A DNA stretch of 64,000 nt from Thermocrispum municipale DSM 44069 (GTDB lineage Bacteria; Actinomycetota; Actinomycetes; Mycobacteriales; Pseudonocardiaceae): contig NZ_ATYT01000009.1 of the NCBI RefSeq assembly GCF_000427825.1, positions 62,001 to 126,000 on the forward strand, in the 5' to 3' direction. Below are positions 26,130 through 34,207 of the stretch, piece by piece. A model generated the notes under the pieces. That model had not been told where the DNA came from, did no database searches, and was given only the letters and a program-made list of their open reading frames with translations. Numbering within the stretch: the stretch's first letter is position 1; every line of letters begins with the position of its first letter. Both the position numbers and the translations under genes were made by a program.

Positions 26130-26600
26130 TCAGGCCGTGGTGTGGCCGCCCGCGTAGCGCGGACGCAGGGCCAGGGCGAGGCCGATCATGCCGACGCCCA
26201 ACACCAGGTGCAGCCAGTTGTCCGCCGCGTTCAGCGGCACGAAGTTGGCCGCACTGGCTTCGTCGATGATCAGGCCGTACAGCACCAACCCGAGGTAGAT
26301 GATCCCGCCGACCAGCAGGAACGCGTTCGCTCCCGCCGCCGAGCGCGCCAGAACCAGGCCGACCACACCGAAGGCCAGGTGAACCAGGTTGTGCAGCACG
26401 GACACGTTGAAGATGCCGAGCAACATGGCACCGGACTCGTGACCGGCGAAGGTCATCGTGTCGAAGTCGCTGGTGATGCCGGGGATGAACCCCAGGATGC
26501 CCACCAGCAGAAACACCGCCGCCACGACCATGGCGACGAGCCGCACGGGTTCTTGTTTCTCGCGTGGCGTGACGTTTTGAGGGGGAATGCGCTCTGCCAT
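26130..26600 (-). CDS. DUF4383 family membrane protein
   Basis: This 156-residue protein has four hydrophobic segments (about 20-42, 58-80, 84-110 and 131-150) with the DUF4383 pattern HNLVHLAFGVVGLVLAR and the late NWLHLVLGVGMIGL. Its role is unknown; the family is common in actinobacteria next to stress genes. The ATG at 26600 follows GGAGG with five bases between. A candidate SigF-type promoter (GGTGT-N16-GGGTA) reads into it from 26682. It is divergent from Dps. Confidence 0.87.
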   Translation of the reverse strand: MAERIPPQNVTPREKQEPVRLVAMVVAAVFLLVGILGFIPGITSDFDTMTFAGHESGAMLLGIFNVSVLHNLVHLAFGVVGLVLARSAAGANAFLLVGGIIYLGLVLYGLIIDEASAANFVPLNAADNWLHLVLGVGMIGLALALRPRYAGGHTTA

Positions 26601-26656
26601 GGGTACCTCCGCAAATAGGCGCGCAACTAGTACGTCGACACGACGTGATCCGCGGT

Positions 26657-26682
26657 TACCCCGCTTCGGCCCGGTCGACACC
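26657..26682 (-). promoter_or_regulatory. Candidate SigF/SigB-type promoter for DUF4383
   Basis: On the minus strand the sequence reads GGTGT (26682-26678), 16 bases, then GGGTA (26661-26657). Actinobacterial SigF/SigB promoters resemble GGTTT-N15-17-GGGTA. The -10 lies 57 bp upstream of the ATG. Confidence 0.45.
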
Positions 26683-26724
26683 CGCCGTAACACGTCCGTT
26701 TCCTGCGCGTCACATCCGCGTCAA

Positions 26725-26751
26725 GGTTCGTCGGTTGCGTCGGATGGGTAC
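26725..26751 (+). promoter_or_regulatory. Candidate SigF/SigB-type promoter for dps
   Basis: GGTTC (26725-26729), 16 bases, GGGTAC (26746-26751) fits the general-stress sigma pattern GGTTT-N15-17-GGGTA. It lies 102 bp before the dps start and is oriented toward it. Dps genes are frequent SigB/SigF targets. Confidence 0.5.
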
Positions 26752-26853
26752 CCAACCGTGACGCGAGCTGGCGCGCCCGGCGGATACGGCCTTGTCGCGG
26801 TGGACAAGGCGAGCCGGGCCGGCTCGACGCGCACGCGAAACGAAAGGACGACC

Positions 26854-27339
26854 ATGACTTCTCCGTCCCCGATCACCGGGCCGCTCAACGACGCCGACCA
26901 GGAGATCACCGGCAAGTACTTGCAGCAGATCCTGGTCGACCTCATTCAGCTGCACCTGCTGGCCAAGCAGGCGCACTGGACCGTGGTCGGCCGGTTCTTC
27001 CGCGACGTGCATCTGCACCTGGACGAGTTGGTGACGACGGCCCGCGAGTACGCCGATCAGGTTGCCGAGCGCGCCGCGACCCTGGGCGTGCCGCCGGACG
27101 GTCGCGCCCGCACGGTGGCGGAAAGCTCCGGCCTCGCCGACCTCGAGGCGCGCTGGACGACCGACAAGGAAGCGATCGAGATCGTCGTCTCCGCGCTGGG
27201 CACGGCGATCGGCCACGCCAGGGAGGCCATCGAGCCGCTGGACAAGGCGGATCCGGTGAGCCAGGACCTGGTCATCGAGATCACCTCGAAGCTGGAAGAA
27301 GCCCACTGGATGTGGCAGGCGAAGCTCGCCACGTCCTGA
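26854..27339 (+). CDS. dps: Dps family DNA-binding ferritin-like protein
   Basis: This 161-residue ferritin-superfamily protein has the Dps ferroxidase signature at about 27-58: LLAKQAHWTVVGRFFRDVHLHLDELV contains the His, Asp and Glu ligands shared across the dimer interface. Dps dodecamers oxidise and store iron with peroxide and condense DNA in stress. The ATG at 26854 follows AAAGGACG. The frame stays open upstream but only without protein-like sequence. The gene lies between a DUF4383 gene and a LigD-like gene, in a block also containing a SigF-type sigma factor. No basic N-terminal tail is visible, so DNA binding may be weak. Confidence 0.93.
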   Translation: MTSPSPITGPLNDADQEITGKYLQQILVDLIQLHLLAKQAHWTVVGRFFRDVHLHLDELVTTAREYADQVAERAATLGVPPDGRARTVAESSGLADLEARWTTDKEAIEIVVSALGTAIGHAREAIEPLDKADPVSQDLVIEITSKLEEAHWMWQAKLATS

Positions 27340-27370
27340 CCCGGGCGAGCCCAGCCGCGGAGGTGCTCGC

Positions 27371-28987
27371 GTGACCACGTCGGCGAGCACCGACCGGCTG
27401 GCGCGGTATCGCGCCAAGCGCGATTTCGACCGGACGTCCGAACCGTCCGGTCGCTCGCGCGTGCCGTCCGGTGCCCCGAGTGCGCCACCGGACGGCACGC
27501 TGCGGTTCGTGGTGCAACGCCACCGAGCCGGCCGCCTGCACTACGACCTGCGCCTGGAGATGTCCGGTGTGCTGGCCAGCTGGGCCGTGCCGAAGGGCCC
27601 CACGCTGGACCCGAAGGCCCGCCACCTGGCCGTGCACGTCGAAGACCACCCGCTGGACTACTTCGATTTCGAAGGTGTCATCCCGCGCGGCGAGTACGGC
27701 GGCGGGGACGTCATCGTGTGGGACTGGGGAACCTGGCAGCTGGGCAAAGGCGACGATCCGCAGCAGGCGGTCGACGACGGCGACCTGCACTTCGACCTCA
27801 ACGGGGAGAAGCTGCGCGGCCGATTCGTGCTCACCCGCCGGGAGGACAGCCAGTGGCTGTTGCTGCACAAGAACGACGAGTACGCCGAGCCCGGGTGGGA
27901 CCCCGAGGAATGGCCGCGCTCGGTCAAGTCCGGCCACACCAACAGCGAGATCGCGCTCGCCCCGCCTGCCACGTGGAACAGTGACGCGTCCAGTGACGCG
28001 GCGGAACGACGGCTGACCGGCCCGGCGCGCGACGAATGGCAGGGGCCGGACGACAAGCAGCTCGACGCGCTCGCCGGCATGACCGGCGACGGCCAGTGGT
28101 CGATCGGCGGGCGCCGGGTACGGCTGTCCAATCTGGACAAGACGCTCTTCCCCGGCGCGCGTGCCACGGACCCGCTGACCAAGCGCGACGTGATCGCGTA
28201 TTACGCCACGATGGCGCCGTACCTGCTGCCCTACCTGGCCGACCGGCCGGTGAACTTCCACCGGTTTCCCGACGGGCTCGCGCGGCAGGGCTTCTGGCAC
28301 AAAGAGGTCCCCGGGCACGCGCCGCAGTGGTTGACCCGCTGGGATCATCCCGATCCGGAACCCGGCACCACGCAGACCTACCCGATCCTGGACAGCACGC
28401 CCGCGCTGGTGTGGGCGGCCAACTTCGCCGCGCTCGAACTCCACCCGTGGACGTCGACCGCCGCCGATCCACACCAGCCCAGCTGGGCCTTGATCGACAT
28501 CGACCCCGGCGAGAGCACCGGCTTCGCCGACGTGCTCGTCCTGGCCCGGCTGTACCGGGCTGCGCTGGAACACCTGCGGGTGGCAGGCATGCCGAAGGTC
28601 ACCGGACAACGCGGCGTGCAGATCTGGATCCCGGTGCGTGACGGGTACACGTTCGACCAGACTCGCGACTGGGTGCACGGCCTCTCCCGCGCGGTCGGCG
28701 CCACCGTGCCCGAGTTGATCAGCTGGGAGTGGGAACGCGGCAAACGCAAGGGTCTGGCGCGCTTGGACTACACGCAGAACGCGATCAATCGCACGTTGGT
28801 GGCGCCGTTCAGCCTTCGGCCACGTCCGGGCGCGCCGGTTTCGGTGCCGATCACCTGGGACGAACTGGACGACGACGACCTGGCGCCGGACGGCTGGACG
28901 GCGCACACGGTGATCGATCGGGTGCAGCAGGTCGGCGACCCGCTGGCGCCGCTCATCGGGTATCAGCAGGACCTGCCGAAGCTGTAG
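27371..28987 (+). CDS. LigD-like protein: 3'-phosphoesterase plus primase-polymerase, no ligase
   Basis: This 538-residue protein has the phosphoesterase (PE) domain first (about 41-200) with metal-site residues His51, His57, Asp59 and Arg61 in RHRAGRLHYDLRLE and His93 in VEDHPLDYFDF. A linker leads to a polymerase (Pol) domain (about 243-530) with catalytic DID (376-378) and the late LDYTQN Asp. The ATP-dependent ligase domain of full LigD is absent. The usual GLH motif of the Pol domain reads GVQIW here. In known LigD proteins these domains process and fill ends in non-homologous end joining with Ku. The GTG start lies 31 bp after dps. Confidence 0.9.
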   Translation: MTTSASTDRLARYRAKRDFDRTSEPSGRSRVPSGAPSAPPDGTLRFVVQRHRAGRLHYDLRLEMSGVLASWAVPKGPTLDPKARHLAVHVEDHPLDYFDFEGVIPRGEYGGGDVIVWDWGTWQLGKGDDPQQAVDDGDLHFDLNGEKLRGRFVLTRREDSQWLLLHKNDEYAEPGWDPEEWPRSVKSGHTNSEIALAPPATWNSDASSDAAERRLTGPARDEWQGPDDKQLDALAGMTGDGQWSIGGRRVRLSNLDKTLFPGARATDPLTKRDVIAYYATMAPYLLPYLADRPVNFHRFPDGLARQGFWHKEVPGHAPQWLTRWDHPDPEPGTTQTYPILDSTPALVWAANFAALELHPWTSTAADPHQPSWALIDIDPGESTGFADVLVLARLYRAALEHLRVAGMPKVTGQRGVQIWIPVRDGYTFDQTRDWVHGLSRAVGATVPELISWEWERGKRKGLARLDYTQNAINRTLVAPFSLRPRPGAPVSVPITWDELDDDDLAPDGWTAHTVIDRVQQVGDPLAPLIGYQQDLPKL

Positions 28988-29077
28988 ACCTCGCCTCCGA
29001 CGTGCACGTTCGCGCGGTCGTCGTCGCCCGGATAACCAGCTCGGGGGTTTCTTCCCGGCAATCGTCAGGCACGCAGT

Positions 29078-29091
29078 AGACAAACTTGTCT
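29078..29091. promoter_or_regulatory. 14-bp inverted repeat before the sigma factor gene
   Basis: AGACAA-AC-TTGTCT has perfect 6-bp arms and lies 98 bp before the sigma-factor start, in the 201-bp intergenic gap 28988-29188. It may be an operator or overlap a promoter. No SigF-type -10 was found with it. Confidence 0.4.
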
Positions 29092-29188
29092 GTCTCAGCC
29101 TATGGTGGGATCCGCCGGTTGAGAAGACAGCCGTTCATGACGACCTGAGGCTGCGTGCAGCTCGGCGGCCTCCAGCTGGAGGGACGCC

Positions 29189-30064
29189 ATGACCACAACC
29201 AGCGCCACCGCACCGCGCACCAGCGTGATCACCGCACTCGGGGACTCACCGGCGATCAGTGCCGACGAGGCGGCCGAGCAGACCACGAGTCCGGCCCGGT
29301 CGACCCGCCGTGGCGAGTACGACGAGTACGAGCCGTTGTTCTGCCAGTTGCAGGACATGGCGGACGACGACCCGCGGCGCGAGCAGCTGCGGGAGCGGTT
29401 GATCGCCGCGCATCTCCCGGTGGCCGAGCACATCGCACAGGTCTACCGGCATCGCGGGGAGCCGAGCCAGGACTTGCGCCAGGTGGCCACGATCGGGCTG
29501 ATCAACGCCGTCGACCGCTATCAGCCCGAGTACGGACGCGGCTTCCTGCCGTTCGCCATCCCGACGATTCGCGGCGAACTGCAGCGGCACTTCCGGGATT
29601 CGACGTGGGCGCTGCGGGTGCCGCGCAGGCTCAAGGAGCTGCGCCAGGCGCTGAACGAGGCCGCCACCGAGCTCACCGAGAACCTCGGTCGGTCCCCGCG
29701 GCCGAGCGAGCTGGCCGACCATCTCGGGCTGAGCACCGAGGAGGTCTACGAGGGCCTGTCGGCGTCCGCGGCCTACCGGCCCGAGTCACTGAACCGGTCC
29801 ATGGGGCAGAGCGATTCCGATACCGAGCTCGGCGAGCTGATCGGCGAGTCCGACGGCGAGTTCACCACGGTGGAGAACGCGGCGGTGCTGCGCCGCGCCA
29901 TGCGCCTGCTTCCGCCGCGCGAGCAGCGCATCGTCGCGCTGCGGTTCTTCCACGACATGACGCAGAGCCAGATCGCGCAGGCCGTCGGTGTCTCCCAGAT
30001 GCACGTCAGCAGGCTGCTCGCCGCATCACTGGCCCAGCTGCGCGAGGCGCTCACCGACTCCTAG
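29189..30064 (+). CDS. SigB/SigF-family RNA polymerase sigma factor
   Basis: This 291-residue sigma-70 family protein lacks region 1. Region 2 begins near residue 70 (RLIAAHLPVAEHIAQVYRHRGEPSQDLRQVATIGLINAVDRY), region 3 near 135-200, and region 4 near 235-285 (LPPREQRIVALRFFHDMTQSQIAQAVGVSQMHVSRLL). This pattern is that of the SigB/SigF/SigG general stress and differentiation group. GGAGGGACGCC precedes the ATG. No anti-sigma factor gene of the RsbW type lies beside it, unlike most such operons. It may read the GGTKY-N16-GGGTA sequences found nearby; that is inference. Confidence 0.92.
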   Translation: MTTTSATAPRTSVITALGDSPAISADEAAEQTTSPARSTRRGEYDEYEPLFCQLQDMADDDPRREQLRERLIAAHLPVAEHIAQVYRHRGEPSQDLRQVATIGLINAVDRYQPEYGRGFLPFAIPTIRGELQRHFRDSTWALRVPRRLKELRQALNEAATELTENLGRSPRPSELADHLGLSTEEVYEGLSASAAYRPESLNRSMGQSDSDTELGELIGESDGEFTTVENAAVLRRAMRLLPPREQRIVALRFFHDMTQSQIAQAVGVSQMHVSRLLAASLAQLREALTDS

Positions 30065-30127
30065 CACCGGCCCCTGTTCGCGGGGTCCCTCTTCCTTTCT
30101 CTCACTCACTCTTCTCAGGGACTTGTG

Positions 30128-30568
30128 ATGACGACTGCGCCGATCCTTCCTGGGGTCGGCCCGCTGGGCGACGAACCCACTCCCTTCATGGTCGAACGGG
30201 GCCTGCGTGCCTACGTGCGCCTGGTTGCCGCGCTCGTGGGCGCGGGGCCGTCGGCGCAGTGGTGCGAGTGGGCCGATTCCGCCAACGCGTACATCGCACT
30301 CGAGGATCGGCTGCCGGACAGGCCGACCAGGGATCTGGCCCTGATGTGGGACGACGAGCGCGGCTGGGCGGTCGGCATGGAGACCGGGTCCGGCGAGGAC
30401 CTGTTGATCCTGGCCTGGTACACCGAGGATCTGCTGCCACCGCCGGCCACGGTCGCGGAGTTCGTCCGGCACGTCGTGAGCGGGTATCCCGTCGACGCCG
30501 GTCTGGTCGGCAGTGTGCGCGGCGCCGAGCGTGGTGAGATCGCCGCGCGGCTCGCGGCGTACGCCTAG
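30128..30568 (+). CDS. Hypothetical protein, DUF6292-like
   Basis: This 146-residue soluble protein has ERGLRAYVRLVAALVG near the N terminus and a middle segment DDERGWAVGMETGSGEDLLILAWY, which fits my recollection of DUF6292, a family common in Pseudonocardiaceae, often near regulators. No catalytic motif is visible. The ATG at 30128 lies seven bases after AGGGA. It follows the sigma-factor gene by 63 bp in the same direction. Its TAG stop shares the CTAG at 30565-30568 with the stop of the convergent DUF202 gene. Confidence 0.8.
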   Translation: MTTAPILPGVGPLGDEPTPFMVERGLRAYVRLVAALVGAGPSAQWCEWADSANAYIALEDRLPDRPTRDLALMWDDERGWAVGMETGSGEDLLILAWYTEDLLPPPATVAEFVRHVVSGYPVDAGLVGSVRGAERGEIAARLAAYA

Positions 30569-30891
30569 GACACGAACGCGAGCACCGCGACCAATCCGCA
30601 CAGCGCGATGGCCACTCCGGTGATCAGTGCGGGCAGCCTGCCGTCGCTGAGCACCGCCAGGCCCCGCGGGGGTGCCGCGGAGGCTCGCCGCCAGGGACGG
30701 GCTCGGTAAGTCAGCCAGAAGACCAGCAGTGCGACTGGGACGACCGCCAGGCTCAACGCCACGATCACCGGCTGTTCCGCCACCACCCCAGCACGCATGA
30801 TCAGCACGCTGACCAGCACGAACCCCAGTGCGCTGCGCCGCCAGGCAAGCGCTGTGCGCTCCTGCTGCAAACCGTCCGGCCGGTACCCCAC
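30565..30891 (-). CDS. DUF202 family membrane protein
   Basis: This 108-residue protein has the DUF202 signature ERTALAWRRSALGFVL at its start and three hydrophobic segments (about 20-38, 41-62 and 88-106). The family (YidH-like) has no proven function. It lies 6 bp downstream of a second DUF202 gene, so the two form a pair and may make a complex. Its TAG stop overlaps that of the convergent upstream gene. Confidence 0.85.
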   Translation of the reverse strand: MGYRPDGLQQERTALAWRRSALGFVLVSVLIMRAGVVAEQPVIVALSLAVVPVALLVFWLTYRARPWRRASAAPPRGLAVLSDGRLPALITGVAIALCGLVAVLAFVS

Positions 30892-30897
30892 GCTGGG

Positions 30898-31281
30898 TTA
30901 CCCCCACACGCTCAGCACGGCCAGGCCCGCGGCCACCACGACCACGACGCCCACCACCACGATGCTGATCCGGCTGGACGGCAGGGGGCGCTGTTCTCGG
31001 AGAGCACGCTCGGTCTTCGACCACCCTCGCCACGCTTCGGCCGCACACGCCAGTCCGGTCAACGCCAGCAGGGCGGCCGCGATCTTCGGGATCGTGTCGT
31101 CGACGTCGAAGTCGATCAGGTGGACGGCCACCGAGCCGGCGAGCAGGCCGAGCGAAGTGCGGATCCAGGCGAGGAACGTTCGTTCGTTGGCCAACGAGAA
31201 ACGCGGATCGGGTTCGTCACCGTGGCCGTACACCGAGCGCGGCCAGCGCCGATCCTCGGCCACCGAATCGTCAGCACTCAT
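30898..31281 (-). CDS. DUF202 family membrane protein (longer paralogue)
   Basis: This 127-residue protein has a polar 27-residue N terminus, then the signature FSLANERTFLAWIRTSLGLLAGSVAVHL and two further hydrophobic segments (about 64-84 and 104-125). It is the first gene of a two-gene DUF202 operon, divergent from the LigD-type polymerase gene with 69 bp between. The pairing of a longer YidH-like and a shorter member is common in actinobacteria. No function is known. Confidence 0.87.
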   Translation of the reverse strand: MSADDSVAEDRRWPRSVYGHGDEPDPRFSLANERTFLAWIRTSLGLLAGSVAVHLIDFDVDDTIPKIAAALLALTGLACAAEAWRGWSKTERALREQRPLPSSRISIVVVGVVVVVAAGLAVLSVWG

Positions 31282-31350
31282 CGCCAGCAGTATGCCCGAC
31301 GCCGTCCGTTGTGGCCGGTGACGTGCGTCAACCCCGCGTACCGTGAGCGT

Positions 31351-32307
31351 ATGGCGAGCAAGCCGAAGTCACCGGCGGTCGAACTCGAGGTCGGCGACCA
31401 CATCGTCCGACTGTCCAATCCGGACCGGGTCTACTTCCCGAAGACCGGAGCGACCAAGCTCGACCTGGCCAACTACTACATCAGCGTCGGCGACGGCATC
31501 GTGCGCGCCTTGCGCGAGCGGCCGTGCATGCTGCATCGCTTCCCGGACGGCGTGGCAGGCGAGAAGGTGCACCAGAAGCGCGTCCCGCACGGCGCGCCGG
31601 AGTGGCTCGAGACCGTCCGGCTGCACTTCCCCCGGTACAACCGGCACGCCGACGAACTGTGCGTGACCAAGCTGGCCGACGTGATTTGGGCGGTGCAGAT
31701 GTCCACCGTCGAGTTCCATCCGTGGAACTCCCGGCGTGCCGACACCGAGAAGCCCGACGAGTGGCGGATCGACCTCGACCCGATGCCCGAGTGCCCGTTC
31801 GACACCGTACGGCGGGTCGCGGGATCCGCGCGCGAGGTGCTGGACGAGCTGGGCATCACCGGCTATCCGAAGACGTCCGGCGGTCATGGGCTGCACATCT
31901 ACGTCCGCATCACGCCGGACTGGGAGTTCAGCGACGTTCGGCGGGCTGCGCACGCGTTCGCCAAAGAACTCGAGCGGCGGAATCCGGACGACGTGACGAC
32001 GGCGTGGTGGCGCAAGGACCGCAGCCCCCGCGACCTGTTCGTGGACTTCAACCAGAACGCCCGCGACCACACCATGGCATGCGCGTACTCGGTCCGCGGA
32101 ACCCCGGATGCGACGGTGTCCACCCCGTTCACCTGGGACGAACTGGACGACATCGACCCGCGGGACTGCACGATGGCGACCGTGCCGAAACGGTTCGCCG
32201 AACTCGGCGACGTGCACGAAGGCATCGACGACGAGGCGTTCTCGCTCGCGCCGCTGCTGGAGTGGGCCGAGCGTGACGAAGCGGAAGGCGACGGGCTCGG
32301 CGAGTGA
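31351..32307 (+). CDS. LigD-type primase-polymerase (stand-alone PolDom)
   Basis: This 318-residue archaeo-eukaryotic-primase-fold polymerase is a single-domain form related to the Pol domain of LigD. It has HIVRLSNPDRVYFPKTGATKLDLANYY at the start, HPW at the nucleotide site, the catalytic RIDLDPMP (DLD), SGGHGLHIYV and the third acidic site in FVDFNQNARDHT. Mycobacterial PolD1/PolD2-type proteins of this kind act in gap filling and base repair. The ATG at 31351 is followed by a basic start MASKPKSP. It keeps the canonical GLH motif, in contrast to the PE-Pol protein at 27371. Confidence 0.92.
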   Translation: MASKPKSPAVELEVGDHIVRLSNPDRVYFPKTGATKLDLANYYISVGDGIVRALRERPCMLHRFPDGVAGEKVHQKRVPHGAPEWLETVRLHFPRYNRHADELCVTKLADVIWAVQMSTVEFHPWNSRRADTEKPDEWRIDLDPMPECPFDTVRRVAGSAREVLDELGITGYPKTSGGHGLHIYVRITPDWEFSDVRRAAHAFAKELERRNPDDVTTAWWRKDRSPRDLFVDFNQNARDHTMACAYSVRGTPDATVSTPFTWDELDDIDPRDCTMATVPKRFAELGDVHEGIDDEAFSLAPLLEWAERDEAEGDGLGE

Positions 32308-32401
32308 ACAACGCGCCGTTTCTTCCGGGGTGACCGGTGGCGCCCCGGCTGGTAGGTTCCCGCTTCGGCGAAGCGAGGGACCGACCGCAGGGAGGGCGTC
32401 G

Positions 32402-33388
32402 ATGGCAACCGAGTCGCGACACGACGGGGACGACCAGCCGACCATCTCGAGGGCGACGCTGCTACGCGGCGGACTGGCGGCCACGGCCGCGGTCGCGGGC
32501 ACCGCACTGATCGGTCAGGGCGCCGCGGCGGCCGACGAAGTCGGCGGGTCACCGGTGCAGAAGATCCGCAGGGTCTACCAGCGCGAGACGCGGCGCGCGG
32601 GCGGCCAGTGGCTGTCCTACGTCACGCTGCACAGCGGCGAGAACGAGCCGACCGTGGTGATCGACGAGAACCGCGACACCGAGATCCACGCCGCCAGCGT
32701 GAACAAGCTGGCCATGGCGCTGGCCGTGATGGACAAGGTGGACCGCGGTGAACTGGCGCTCGACCAGCGCCTGGAGCTCACCGCGAGCGACATCGAGAAC
32801 GACCCCGACACCAGCGGAACCTGGCACCTGCAGAAGGTGTACGGCGACCGGCTGACGTTGGCCAACATCCTGGTCAACCTGCTCATCGCGTCGGAGAACT
32901 CCGCGCTGCCGCTGATCGCTCGGGTGTGCCCGCGCGACGAGCTGAACGGGATCCTGGCCGACAAGGGCTTCTCCGTCACCCGGGTGGCGGAGAACGAGGA
33001 GGACCCGGACCTGTTCTTCCACGGCAACACCACGCCCGCGGAGATGCACCGCCTGCTCACCGGGCTCGCCGGGCACACGCTGCTGTCTCCGGAATCGTGC
33101 GACTTCCTGCTGTCGATCATGCGGTGGACCGAGCCCGGCTACACCGACGGCATCCGGCGCGTGATGTCCTCGCAGGAGCGCATCCGGGTCGCGGCGAAAT
33201 ACGGCGCCTACGAGGACCGGCGCCACGAGGTCGGCGTCATCTACGACCACGACGGCGCGCCGACGTTGATCTTCTCGCTGTTCGCAGGTCAGCTCGGCGA
33301 CACCGAGAACTACGGAGCCACCCACCCCGCGGTCCAGGCCCGTTCGGTCATCGGGCGCACGATGCTGGACGCCGTCGACGAGCTGTGA
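32402..33388 (+). CDS. Secreted serine hydrolase, class A beta-lactamase-like
   Basis: This 328-residue protein has a hydrophobic export signal (about 18-45, ending GQGAAAADE) and a beta-lactamase/transpeptidase-like domain. The nucleophile motif is S99-V-N-K102, the second motif S164-E-N166 replaces the SDN of lactamases, and the third is K266-Y-G268 instead of KTG. TTPAEMHRLL and GDTENYGATH also follow class A enzymes. The signal has SRATLLRGG rather than a twin arginine, so Sec export seems likelier. It could be a penicillin-hydrolysing enzyme or a wall hydrolase. The omega-loop Glu of class A enzymes was not located with confidence. Confidence 0.87.
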   Translation: MATESRHDGDDQPTISRATLLRGGLAATAAVAGTALIGQGAAAADEVGGSPVQKIRRVYQRETRRAGGQWLSYVTLHSGENEPTVVIDENRDTEIHAASVNKLAMALAVMDKVDRGELALDQRLELTASDIENDPDTSGTWHLQKVYGDRLTLANILVNLLIASENSALPLIARVCPRDELNGILADKGFSVTRVAENEEDPDLFFHGNTTPAEMHRLLTGLAGHTLLSPESCDFLLSIMRWTEPGYTDGIRRVMSSQERIRVAAKYGAYEDRRHEVGVIYDHDGAPTLIFSLFAGQLGDTENYGATHPAVQARSVIGRTMLDAVDEL

Positions 33389-33392
33389 GCAG

Positions 33393-34106
33393 CTACGTCT
33401 CGTCACGGCCGCGCTGGGACGCGCGGTAGACCGGCCCGCGCAGCCGGTTGAGCCAGCCGACCGGCTGCAGCTGCGGCAACGAATTGCGTACCACGTCGAA
33501 GTGCGGGTCGTCGCCGACCGCCGCGGTCAACGTCAGCAGGCCGATGTCGACCCAGGGACCGCGCGGCTCGGCGACCAGGATCCGGAACACCAGCGGCGCG
33601 GCGTGCAGCAGTTCGTTGACGTCCGCCGGGACATCGTGCGAGCCGTGTTCGGCCTGGGCGCCGATGAGCATGCGTCGCTCGCCGATCCGGTACGGCAGCA
33701 GCGACGAGTAGAACGCATGCGTGAAGCTGCCACTGGGCACCAGCATGTGGCGCGCGACCGGGGGACGTTTGGCGGTCGCCAGCGCGACGTCCAGCGGCGT
33801 CTCGCCGACGCCGTGCACCCGGAACGCCAGGCCGAGGATGTCCGGGAACTGCCCGGGCGTGGATACGGCTTTGGACAGCCTGGCTTGCGCGCGGTAGGCG
33901 CACGCACCGATGGCTCCCTCGATGCGTGCGGGCCGCACGAGGTCGAACTCCGCCTCGAACGTCCGGCCGCGAGGGTGGAAGGCACGCGCGTGCCGTAGCT
34001 CCCCCGCGCGCCTGGCGGCGTGCATGGCGCCGCGCGTGAGCGGGCCGTTCAGCAACTTCTGCCGGGGCTTCTCCAGTAGTTGGGTCAGTCGCTGCGCTTG
34101 GGTCAC
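33393..34106 (-). CDS. Hypothetical protein with catalase-like fold pattern
   Basis: This 237-residue soluble protein faces the serine hydrolase gene tail to tail, 4 bp apart. The spacing of FHPRGRTFEAEFDLV, RAQARLS and PGQFPDILGLAFRVHG recalls the N-terminal half of heme catalases (HxKG...F, RFS, PDxxGxAxRF), but the protein is half the length and no heme-binding Tyr motif was found. The GTG at 34106 is nine bases after GGAG; the frame is open further upstream. Related proteins are often left as hypothetical or loosely called phosphodiesterase. No function is assigned. Confidence 0.75.
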   Translation of the reverse strand: MTQAQRLTQLLEKPRQKLLNGPLTRGAMHAARRAGELRHARAFHPRGRTFEAEFDLVRPARIEGAIGACAYRAQARLSKAVSTPGQFPDILGLAFRVHGVGETPLDVALATAKRPPVARHMLVPSGSFTHAFYSSLLPYRIGERRMLIGAQAEHGSHDVPADVNELLHAAPLVFRILVAEPRGPWVDIGLLTLTAAVGDDPHFDVVRNSLPQLQPVGWLNRLRGPVYRASQRGRDET

Positions 34107-34207
34107 TGTCACCAGCTCCAGTCGTCGGGCACTGCTGTGCGTACCCGACCGGCCCGCCGATGACACACGGGTCGGTTGCTCACCTCGCAGGACGGGTAGC
34201 CACTGGG

